A DNA stretch of 57,753 bases from positions 1 through 57,753 of the forward strand of contig JAFDVL010000008.1 of assembly GCA_018268995.1 (NCBI GenBank), given 5' to 3'. Source of the DNA: Acidobacteriota bacterium. Its GTDB lineage: Bacteria > Acidobacteriota > Blastocatellia > RBC074. Position numbers and translations under genes: made by a program. The notes beneath the pieces are model-generated. The model made no database searches. It had not been told where the DNA came from and saw nothing but the letters and a program-made list of their open reading frames with translations. Each line of letters opens with the position of its first letter. Position 1 is the stretch's first letter. This document shows positions 46,660 through 53,720 of this stretch, piece after piece.

Positions 46660-47495
46660 GCGTACCTTTCAAGAATGCGATTCACCACAACTTCCACTTC
46701 GCCCCGATCCCCTTTCAGGATCGTTGCGGCAGTCACGGCTTTTTGCAATGTGGGCAGCACAACTTCGGGTTTTCGGCGAGCGGGAACGGTGTTATCCAAC
46801 AACTCCAAAACGCCATGCCCCGGAGTTAATTGCATCGGACGCCAGCGCGCTTTTTCACGATATTTGCTCACAATCACCAAGTCTACAGGCAAGGGCTTCG
46901 TCCCTACAACTGCGCCAAATGCTTCGGCGGAGCATTTTGTTTGTTCCAATTTTCCCGGTTCTCTCAGCGCCAGCGGTTGCGGATACGGATGCACACGACC
47001 TTGCATATCCAGCACCGCGTATTCATCGGAATAATACGTCGCGCCCGCTTCGATCAGCGCTTTTACCAAACTGGTTTTTCCGCTGTAGCTACGCCCTGGG
47101 ATGATGATGGCTTTGCCATTCAGCCCGACTGCGCCTGCATGTACAAACACGCGACGACGCGCCATTTCGGCCACGTAGATTTTCAGCCTGCGCTCAAAGT
47201 CTTCCCAAACGACTTTTCGACTTCGCGCTTTCACGGCAAGCTCATCGTTTTCAAATAACGTGTAGCGGGATTTCCCTTTCCACAAAGAGAAAATTCGATC
47301 CACAGTGCGCGCTTCAGTCGGCTTCCACAGTGGAGGGAAATGATCTGCGAGCGGTGCTAACCACTCTGGCTCATTGGTCTGAATCCCAATCCGAATGCCA
47401 AACAGCGAAATTGATCGGGCGGCTGTCCATTCTGATACGTCAGCAGTTTGTACTTGTCTTTTACCTGACAGAAGCAATGGCAATAATTTTCTCAC
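46656..47495 (-). CDS. HPr-kinase-like ATPase
   Basis: A 279-residue protein related to the C-terminal domain of HPr kinase/phosphorylase. Visible are FVHAGAVGLNGKAIIIPGRSYSGKTSLV (Walker A GRSYSGKT, near 134-141) and the downstream acidic SDEYAVLD (residues 156-163), the pattern of HprK-related kinases. The N-terminal 100 residues are distinct from HprK. Family relatives accompany PqqD-type and nucleotidyltransferase genes in exopolysaccharide or lasso-peptide loci, and lasso-peptide relatives phosphorylate the precursor's last Ser. A role in phosphorylating a peptide or sugar here is an inference. It starts at a GTG overlapping the MauE-fusion stop by four bases. Confidence 0.8.
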   Translation of the reverse strand: MRKLLPLLLSGKRQVQTADVSEWTAARSISLFGIRIGIQTNEPEWLAPLADHFPPLWKPTEARTVDRIFSLWKGKSRYTLFENDELAVKARSRKVVWEDFERRLKIYVAEMARRRVFVHAGAVGLNGKAIIIPGRSYSGKTSLVKALIEAGATYYSDEYAVLDMQGRVHPYPQPLALREPGKLEQTKCSAEAFGAVVGTKPLPVDLVIVSKYREKARWRPMQLTPGHGVLELLDNTVPARRKPEVVLPTLQKAVTAATILKGDRGEVEVVVNRILERYA

Positions 47496-49093
47496 CCGGC
47501 AATCGTCTCCGTAGTCAATTCCCCGGCCAATTGCTCTGATCGTCCATTCGATAAGCCTTTTGCAATCGGCAACTCGATCTTGCGCACGCCGAGCAAAGCC
47601 AGAATGTTGCGCTCACCCACGGCCAGGCTGGAAGCGATGTTGCCATCCGCATCAATCAGCACAGCCGACGGCGTCCCATTTGCACCAAACAGTGGAGCGA
47701 TGTCCATCTCAGGATCGTGCAGGAAAAGAGATTGAAACGTTTCGCTTTCCGTCTTAACCTCAGCGGCTTCCCCAGTGGAAACAAAAACCATTTGCATGGA
47801 TTTGCCACTAGCCTTTGACTCCCATCGCCGCAAGTCATCCGCCATGCCTTTGCAAAATCCGCAGGTGGGGTTCCAAAACAGCAGTAACGTTTCTTTAGTT
47901 AGAAGGTCACCAAAATTGATTTCTTTTGCGTCCAAATCTGACAGTGAAAACCGTGGTGCAGCCTCACCCACCTTGAAGAGCGAATTGCCGACTTTAATTT
48001 GCGGTCGCGCACCAATCGCAGCCGCTCCATTTTGATTGCCAGCCGTCGCCACTGTATGCGTAACCAAAGCGCGAATCGCAGCATCGCCCGACGTGACAGG
48101 GCTGGCGATTTTGCCGCTCGGATCAATCAGCACTGCCGCAGGCGTCCACTTCGCCTGATAGTCATCGGCAATGGATGACTCTCCCTGTAAGAAGACATAT
48201 TTCGCTTCATACTTGGCAATTTTTTTCTGCACTTCTTTTTCGGTTCCTTTACTCAGCAGCGCAACTGTGAGGAAGTCGTCATAATCTCGCTGCCACGCGC
48301 GAATATGCGGCAACAGTGATTTACAGGGCGAACAGTTCGGACTAACGAAAAGCAGCAGAACCGATTTGCCCCGTGCCAGCAAATCCGCCAGCGACATTTG
48401 CCCACCATCCAACATCGGGAACGAAAACGCCGGGGCCATCGCTCCTACGGGCAATCCTTCCACCGGAGGCACAGCATCTTCACGCTCAACGGGCGCAGGT
48501 TCGGCGTAATCTTCTTCAATGATCTTCTTCACGGCTGAAACCGTTTCCAGCAACTCCGCCTGCTGTTTCAGCCCTCTGCGCAACAACACAAATACCGGCA
48601 CCAACATTGCCACAGCAAAGACGCTGAAGACCAAACTTAGGATTTCTCCCACTTTCATGTCATTCATCCATTCCGTAGCGCTTAGCCCAACATCCTCTTT
48701 CCCCTGTACCACAATCAACGCCGCCATTGCCGCCAGCACAACATTACGCACAAAGACTTTCCAACTAACAGGCTCCGAATGCAATTGCCCAAAGCAATGA
48801 CAATCCGGCGCATTGCCGCGTGCCAGGTTTACGCTGATGCCAACCAGAAACGCCGACAGTAAAACTAACGCACCTATGCTACCGAACCATGCAATTGACA
48901 GCGGAAGCAAAGCGAGCGCTACGATGATTTCTGTTATTGGCAATAACCAAACAAGCAGAGTTGTCAGACCATTTGGAACGCCAAATCCTGCCAAAGCTTG
49001 GCGCGCGCCTTCGCGGTCAGCGAGTTTAGTTAGCCCCGCAACCACAAAAACAATGGCGAGCCATAAGCGGGCAAGCAGCAAAATTACTTCCAT
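47492..49093 (-). CDS. MauE-type membrane domain fused to two thioredoxin-like domains
   Basis: A 533-residue fusion. The N-terminal 130 residues form four membrane helices of the MauE/DoxX family, with the PDCHCFGQL motif (Cys98, Cys100) typical of MauE; another helix follows near 151-171. Then two TlpA-type thioredoxin domains: residues about 215-345 with SPNCSPCKS (CSPC at 254-257) and WTPAAVLID (cis-Pro near 318), and about 375-500 with NPTCGFCKG (CGFC at 411-414) and GTPSAVLID. Thus three thiol pairs line up in one chain. MauE proteins help form disulfides in methylamine dehydrogenase. The ATG is nine bases after the stop of Cys-rich protein A, so it most likely oxidises the tails of the two Cys-rich proteins in the periplasm. 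Confidence 0.88.
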   Translation of the reverse strand: MEVILLLARLWLAIVFVVAGLTKLADREGARQALAGFGVPNGLTTLLVWLLPITEIIVALALLPLSIAWFGSIGALVLLSAFLVGISVNLARGNAPDCHCFGQLHSEPVSWKVFVRNVVLAAMAALIVVQGKEDVGLSATEWMNDMKVGEILSLVFSVFAVAMLVPVFVLLRRGLKQQAELLETVSAVKKIIEEDYAEPAPVEREDAVPPVEGLPVGAMAPAFSFPMLDGGQMSLADLLARGKSVLLLFVSPNCSPCKSLLPHIRAWQRDYDDFLTVALLSKGTEKEVQKKIAKYEAKYVFLQGESSIADDYQAKWTPAAVLIDPSGKIASPVTSGDAAIRALVTHTVATAGNQNGAAAIGARPQIKVGNSLFKVGEAAPRFSLSDLDAKEINFGDLLTKETLLLFWNPTCGFCKGMADDLRRWESKASGKSMQMVFVSTGEAAEVKTESETFQSLFLHDPEMDIAPLFGANGTPSAVLIDADGNIASSLAVGERNILALLGVRKIELPIAKGLSNGRSEQLAGELTTETIAG

Positions 49094-49102
49094 CCTGGTT
49101 CC

Positions 49103-49675
49103 TTAAGGTTGACAGACCAAAGGTGAGCCGCTACATGTCCCACTCTGGCACACACACGGTGCCGTACAGGGATTACCAGCCGTAATATTTCCGGCTGTTG
49201 CGCACGTTCCAACAGCACAGCAAGTACTTGAGCACTGACCATCAGTACAACAAGGATCACCGTTGGGCTGGTTTGCAAAGGTACATCCTGCTAAGACGGT
49301 TGGTGCTAGGATAGTCATCACAACAGGCACCGCAATGGCGCTACCCAATCCTAACCGTCTGAGAGCTTCGCGTCGTCCGAGGCGGGGAATTCCGGCAGGC
49401 GGAGTTACACGTGTTTCCAACAAATTGACGTTGCTCAGCCGTTCAATGGCCTGCCATACTGACGTTTCATCTATTGTTTGGTTAATATCCTGTTTGATGA
49501 GCGCTGCTATCTCCGTCACAGATGTTTTGCCGTCGCAATATTTCCACACGGCAGCCGCAGTCTGATTCAGGCAATGCGCCTTGTGATTTTTCAGATCGTA
49601 GACCAGGATTTCATCGGGCATTTCCTGCGTAACTAAATTATTTGTTCTCGCCTGAGGTAACAGATTCTGATTCAT
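49103..49675 (-). CDS. PqqD-domain protein with Tat-like segment and 12-Cys tail (protein A)
   Basis: A 190-residue modular protein. Residues about 8-88 form a PqqD-like (RiPP recognition element) domain, with LVYDLKNHKAHCLNQTAAAV and WKYCDGKTSVTEI. A stretch RLGRREALRRLG (98-109) and a hydrophobic segment (110-127) follow, resembling an internal Tat signal; it ends in VLAGC, which fits both signal peptidase I (VLA/G) and a lipobox (LAGC). Residues 131-190 are Cys-rich with 12 cysteines, including two CC pairs and NPCTAPCVC. The PqqD head would stay in the cytoplasm while the tail is exported. GAGGAGA precedes the ATG. It is homologous to protein B at 51043 and is followed by the MauE-thioredoxin gene. 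Confidence 0.85.
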   Translation of the reverse strand: MNQNLLPQARTNNLVTQEMPDEILVYDLKNHKAHCLNQTAAAVWKYCDGKTSVTEIAALIKQDINQTIDETSVWQAIERLSNVNLLETRVTPPAGIPRLGRREALRRLGLGSAIAVPVVMTILAPTVLAGCTFANQPNGDPCCTDGQCSSTCCAVGTCATAGNITAGNPCTAPCVCQSGTCSGSPLVCQP

Positions 49676-49961
49676 GGATTCTCCTCGTGAGGATAAACAA
49701 AGGAATAGGAATCATAAGGGGCCGCAGTTCCTATTCTTTCGTCCGTCCTTATTTGATGCTAATCGCTTTTATTCCCGCAACTTACTCACGTTTGTAAGCA
49801 AACGAATCACAAGCAAATGAAAGAAACAGATGTAAGGCTTTTTTCGGAATAGTCGAGAACATTTCGGACATTAGTGAATGAGGAGCTATTTCAGCTTTTA
49901 CATCGAAATCGCTCCATCATCATACAAACTTTACCGCAAACTAAAAACGCTGCGCTTCCCG
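49676..49961. other. Intergenic region before protein A
   Basis: This 286-base gap divides the nucleotidyltransferase from protein A. No reading frame, repeat pair or hairpin stands out. Its size and AT-rich content suggest an internal promoter for the MauE-HprK-cupin-polymerase chain, but no -35/-10 pair was clear enough to mark. Protein A's ribosome site (GAGGAGA) lies at its downstream end. Confidence 0.4.
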
Positions 49962-51011
49962 TCATGACGATTTACTGATCAACTTCGGCATCTGCCGAGC
50001 AAACGCAGTCGTACGAAGGATACATTCACCAAGTTGAAACGGCAGGCGAGGCCAATTATTGAATGGCCCCTTGGTGCCAACGGTCGCTTCAATCGCGTTC
50101 GGCCAACGCTCGCGCAGGGCAGCAACTACGCCAGCCGGATTTCGCAAAAACGCGGCCATGAGTTTGCGTCGTCCATGAGGGACTTTCCCTTCGCCCCACA
50201 CCTTCAATGTTGTCGGCACCAACCAGCGTGGCAAATTCATTGCACGCCGGGCAATTGGCAGACCTTCAATTCTCACCCCAAGCAGGTGATGGGCTAAGCC
50301 GATAGTACAAATCGTCCAATCGGCGCGGCGTTGATCGGCGCTCAAGAAATAATCCCAATCAAAATCAGCAGGTAGAGTGTTCACAGCCACAGCAATATCG
50401 CATAACCATAAAGGCCGCATTGCCCCCTCGCGGAGAAAATGCAGGCACAGCAACCGCAGATGATCTTCCAGCCCAAAGGTACGCACGGACACGCCATTCA
50501 ATGTCAACATCCGCGAATGCGCGTAAAGATCGTCAAAGCTGCGGTCATTCAATTCAGCTGCGCCATTGTGCAAATCAACGACCCAGGACTTTGCACCGGG
50601 CTGCTGCAAAGCATTTTTGTAGCGGGCGAACTCTTCTGTTCGCACATACAAGTCAATATCGCCGAAAGGACGTAGCCCCGGTTCAGGATACTGCCGCGCA
50701 ATGACCCAGCCTTTCCCCATCAAAGGCTCTAAACCTTGAGACCGCAGATGCGCAAAAACCTGCGCGATTTCCATTTCCTTCACCGCGACGTGCAACGTAT
50801 GCAGCCGATAGGCCTGCTGTAACTCGTGCGCGAGAGGAGTGTCCTTCAGATTCGTATTCCGAATTTGCCGCCAACCCCACGCTGCACCACCCAAATTGAG
50901 AAGCAACGGAGCGGCCTGTGCTAATTCTTCCGCCGACAGCGCCAAAGCACCTGCGTGCCACTCAGCGGCAATAATCCGCGCGATCAATTGTCCCAACTGC
51001 GTTTTCGTCAC
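49962..51011 (-). CDS. Family-5-like nucleotidyltransferase
   Basis: A 349-residue protein of the uncharacterised nucleotidyltransferase family (NTP_transf_5-like, Pfam PF14907). The catalytic core is visible in GKGWVIARQYPEPGLRPFGD then IDLYVRTEEF, the G-x-R-x-x-G-D-I-D-L type of pattern with two acidic residues for metal. A helical part follows with LTLNGVSVRTFGLEDHLRLLCLHFLREG, typical of the family. Related genes sit beside PqqD and HprK-like genes in lasso-peptide and exopolysaccharide loci. It starts at a GTG at 51011 with only a weak ribosome site. It lies 31 bases downstream of protein B. The substrate could be a sugar, lipid carrier or peptide; nothing decides. Confidence 0.82.
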   Translation of the reverse strand: MTKTQLGQLIARIIAAEWHAGALALSAEELAQAAPLLLNLGGAAWGWRQIRNTNLKDTPLAHELQQAYRLHTLHVAVKEMEIAQVFAHLRSQGLEPLMGKGWVIARQYPEPGLRPFGDIDLYVRTEEFARYKNALQQPGAKSWVVDLHNGAAELNDRSFDDLYAHSRMLTLNGVSVRTFGLEDHLRLLCLHFLREGAMRPLWLCDIAVAVNTLPADFDWDYFLSADQRRADWTICTIGLAHHLLGVRIEGLPIARRAMNLPRWLVPTTLKVWGEGKVPHGRRKLMAAFLRNPAGVVAALRERWPNAIEATVGTKGPFNNWPRLPFQLGECILRTTAFARQMPKLISKSS

Positions 51012-51042
51012 ATTTGAATGTATCCGCCCTCAAACCAACCGC

Positions 51043-51663
51043 CTAAGCACAAGTCCACGGATTGGGGTCGGGCGGCCTGATGCAGTTATCACTGAGACAC
51101 ATACAGTCTGCATTGCAGGGATTGGTTGGCGGTAAAGCCTGAAACAACTGGCAAACACGTGGCGCACTGGAAGTTGGAGAGCCTTCTCGCCCACAACAAC
51201 GAGTGCAAGGACAATCCACACCGTTTATTCCACTTGGTGAACAAGCTTGCCCAACGCAGGTATTGCCCGCTTGCGCTGTCGGCACAATGATTGCCGTGAT
51301 GAGTGGAGCCAACACTGCGGCACGTCCCAATTTGCGCATCGCCTGCCGTCGTGAGAATTTCTCAATTAACACAGGCGCTTCGAGCAAGTTTTTTTGACTC
51401 AACTGCCTTAATGCCTGACAAACCCAGTCTTCATCAATTTCTGGGTGTAATTCCCGTGACAACAATTGCTGTATCTCGCTAATCGTCAACTGACCATCGC
51501 AATGTTTCCATACCATCGCAGCAGATTTATTCAGGCAACAAGCATTGTGGGTTTTCAAATCGTAAACCAGTTCTTCATCTGGCAATTCGCGGATAACCAA
51601 ATCATTCGTTCTAGCTCGGGGCCGTACATCTACCCCTCCTATCGGTAGAGACTGTCCTGACAT
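51043..51663 (-). CDS. PqqD-domain protein with Tat-like segment and 12-Cys tail (protein B)
   Basis: A 206-residue homologue of protein A. The PqqD-like domain (about 17-97) has LVYDLKTHNACCLNKSAAMV and WKHCDGQLTISEI. Then comes a Tat-like motif FSRRQAMRKLG (103-113), a hydrophobic segment (114-130) and a signal-peptidase-like AQA/G near 130-133. Residues 133-206 are Cys-rich with 12 cysteines: NTCVGQAC, DCPCTRCC, and NPCNADCMC which matches NPCTAPCVC in protein A. The number of cysteines is the same, although the tails otherwise differ. GAGGAAA precedes the ATG. It is the first gene of the set, followed 31 bases later by the nucleotidyltransferase. Confidence 0.85.
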   Translation of the reverse strand: MSGQSLPIGGVDVRPRARTNDLVIRELPDEELVYDLKTHNACCLNKSAAMVWKHCDGQLTISEIQQLLSRELHPEIDEDWVCQALRQLSQKNLLEAPVLIEKFSRRQAMRKLGRAAVLAPLITAIIVPTAQAGNTCVGQACSPSGINGVDCPCTRCCGREGSPTSSAPRVCQLFQALPPTNPCNADCMCLSDNCIRPPDPNPWTCA

Positions 51664-51784
51664 GTGCTTTTCCTCGTTTAGTAGGTATGTGTTTCATTAT
51701 TCGTTGGTGTGTGATTACTTAATTAAAAACGCTGTTGCTGACCAACCTAATGCTCTTAGGCCATTGTTTCCCACACCGAAAAAT

Positions 51785-53572
51785 CTATCCAACCGATGTA
51801 ACCGCAAGTTCAGAATCCGCTTCAAAACGGATGCCGATCCGCTTCAGAATTAATCCGTGGCTCCGCAAAATGCGAAGGGTGCTATCCGGCACTTTCGCGT
51901 TCGCAATCAACACTTCTTTGATGCCATGCAAATTGATCAACGTCTGGACGTCGCGGCTTTCATAAATGCGAAATCCATAGAGCGTCTTTCCGGCAATGCG
52001 AAAATCATCATCCACAAACCCAATGGGAGTGTAACGATGCTCTGGATGATGCAAGATCTGCCGTAACAAAAAAATCCCTTCCTCGCCCGCGCCATAAATC
52101 AAAATCGGTTTTGCTTCGGGATGACATTGCGTGGGCTCTTTGACAAGCCGCGCCAGCAAACGAAACGAATAACGACTTGCAGCCATTAGCACCAGTAATA
52201 CCAGCGGATACAACACCAATACCGCAGGCGAGATATTACGCCATCCGAACAATCCAATCTTGATGCCAGCACAAGCCAAAGCTCCAAAAAAGATGGACTT
52301 CGCCATCACCAGCAAATCTTCAAAACCTACAAATCGCCATACCCCTTGATAGACCCCGCCAATCAAAAACAACAATAGTTGTGTCGCGATTACTAATGGC
52401 AATGAGTAAAGAAAGAGGCTGACCTGGGCTTCATCCATTCCCCCATCAAAGCGCAAGAGATAGGCACCATAGTAGGCCAATCCAATCAATATGACATCCA
52501 GCACAATCTCGAAAATACGCCGTTTGTAGCTGAAATCCTCCAGCGTTTTCAAAATAGTTTTGCCGAGTGGCTGCTCTCCTATCTCATACACCCGAACTCT
52601 TCCCAAGTAAATACCAAGAAACAATATGGCCAGACCGCTACAGGGAATGAGCCAGAAGAGTACCTGCCCGCTCAGTCCGCGCACCAGCAACGCAGTCGTG
52701 CCGGAAACGGCTGCCAGCGCATATAACAACCACACCGCGCGCCGTTCTGATAGCCCCAATGCCACCAGCCGATGTGAAGAATGATCGCGTCCGCCCTGAG
52801 AAACAGCGCGCCCGGCCAGTTTGCGCGAAACCGTCACCAGACAAGTATCAAAGATCGGGATCAGCAAGATCAACACAGGCGTCAATAACACGGCAAACAA
52901 ATTCCGCGTGCGATCATAATCGCTTAACAACGCGGTTGCCCCCAGGCTAAAGCCCAGAAACATGGAACCGCAATCGCCCATAAAGATCGAAGCTGGGTTG
53001 AAGTTGAAAACCAGAAATCCCAGCACCGCGCCGCCCAGCAGTGCGGGCAGCATTGCCGGCGAAGTCTGGCCATTCAGCAGGAACGTAATCATTAAAAACT
53101 CGCACGCAATTAAGGATACGCCGCCTGCCAAACCATCCATGTTGTCCAGCAGGTTGATGGCATTGGTGATGCCCACCAGAAAGAAAATCGTGATGGCAAT
53201 GTTTACGGCTTCATAATTCGTCCAAGGCAAGCGCCGACCAAAGAACACGACCATCGCCGCCACCGCGAGTTGAATCACAAACTTGACAGGCGGGCGGATT
53301 TGCCAAAAGTCATCTACCAGCCCCATCACAAAGAGCAATGCGCTCCCAGCCAGGATCAACCGCATCCCCGGCACATCTGAGGCAAAGAACCAACATCCCA
53401 GTTGAAACGCCAGAAAGATCGCAATCCCACCACACAAGGCCGTGGGCTTCTGATGCCAGCGATCTGGTCTGGGCTTGGCAATGACGCCTTTAGCTAATGC
53501 CAGATGGCGAACCATCAGCGTCAGGAAAACACCAAGGACAAAAGTAGCAACACTTCCTGCGATTAACTGCAT
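51785..53572 (-). CDS. WecA/MraY-type sugar-phosphate transferase fused to a CapD-N-like domain
   Basis: A fusion of about 595 residues. The first 330 residues are a polyprenyl-phosphate GlcNAc-1-phosphate-type transferase (WecA/TagO class): DD near 87-88, NLLDNMDGLAGG, FNPASIFMGDCGS and the GGRDHSSHRLVALG loop, with about ten helices. The rest has a further set of helices (about 355-450) and a Rossmann part with PILIYGAGEEGIFLLRQIL, RYTPIGFVDDD and GIKEVLIANAKVPDS, like the N-terminal part of CapD/PglF (PF13727-type). The catalytic epimerase part of CapD is missing. WecA activity starts lipid-linked glycans; the extra domain may sense a nucleotide or NAD. The ATG at 53572 is chosen; TTG at 53581 is an alternative. 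Confidence 0.86.
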   Translation of the reverse strand: MQLIAGSVATFVLGVFLTLMVRHLALAKGVIAKPRPDRWHQKPTALCGGIAIFLAFQLGCWFFASDVPGMRLILAGSALLFVMGLVDDFWQIRPPVKFVIQLAVAAMVVFFGRRLPWTNYEAVNIAITIFFLVGITNAINLLDNMDGLAGGVSLIACEFLMITFLLNGQTSPAMLPALLGGAVLGFLVFNFNPASIFMGDCGSMFLGFSLGATALLSDYDRTRNLFAVLLTPVLILLIPIFDTCLVTVSRKLAGRAVSQGGRDHSSHRLVALGLSERRAVWLLYALAAVSGTTALLVRGLSGQVLFWLIPCSGLAILFLGIYLGRVRVYEIGEQPLGKTILKTLEDFSYKRRIFEIVLDVILIGLAYYGAYLLRFDGGMDEAQVSLFLYSLPLVIATQLLLFLIGGVYQGVWRFVGFEDLLVMAKSIFFGALACAGIKIGLFGWRNISPAVLVLYPLVLLVLMAASRYSFRLLARLVKEPTQCHPEAKPILIYGAGEEGIFLLRQILHHPEHRYTPIGFVDDDFRIAGKTLYGFRIYESRDVQTLINLHGIKEVLIANAKVPDSTLRILRSHGLILKRIGIRFEADSELAVTSVG

Positions 53573-53720
53573 ATCCCCCAATAGCCGCTATTCAGCAGAT
53601 GGCAGAGTTCGGCACACACTTGAAAAGCAGGGCCCCTTCCCTGTGACAGTGTGGATGAAACCTCGCGGTTCATACCTGTCTTTCAAGTCATTCCCAATCA
53701 ACCTGATGCTTACATCAGAA

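Larger units (their letters stand above)
44133..51663 (-). other. Proposed operon-like locus for Cys-rich PqqD-headed proteins
   Basis: Seven same-strand genes in transcription order: Cys-rich protein B (51663), nucleotidyltransferase (51011), Cys-rich protein A (49675), MauE-thioredoxin fusion (49093), HprK-like (47495), cupin-like (46659) and polymerase-like (45383). Spacings are 31 and 286 bases for the first two joints, 9 bases for the third, and then overlaps of 4, 4 and 17 bases. Both four-base overlaps are GTGA. A separate promoter probably lies in 49676-49961. Such coupling from the MauE gene to the polymerase argues for joint function. The whole unit lies directly downstream of the exopolysaccharide genes. 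Confidence 0.7.

Noticed and set aside
44133..51663. Classical lasso-peptide cluster
   Set aside because: There is no asparagine-synthetase-like cyclase or transglutaminase-like protease, and the precursors are long Cys-rich proteins, so only the kinase, PqqD and nucleotidyltransferase parts are shared.
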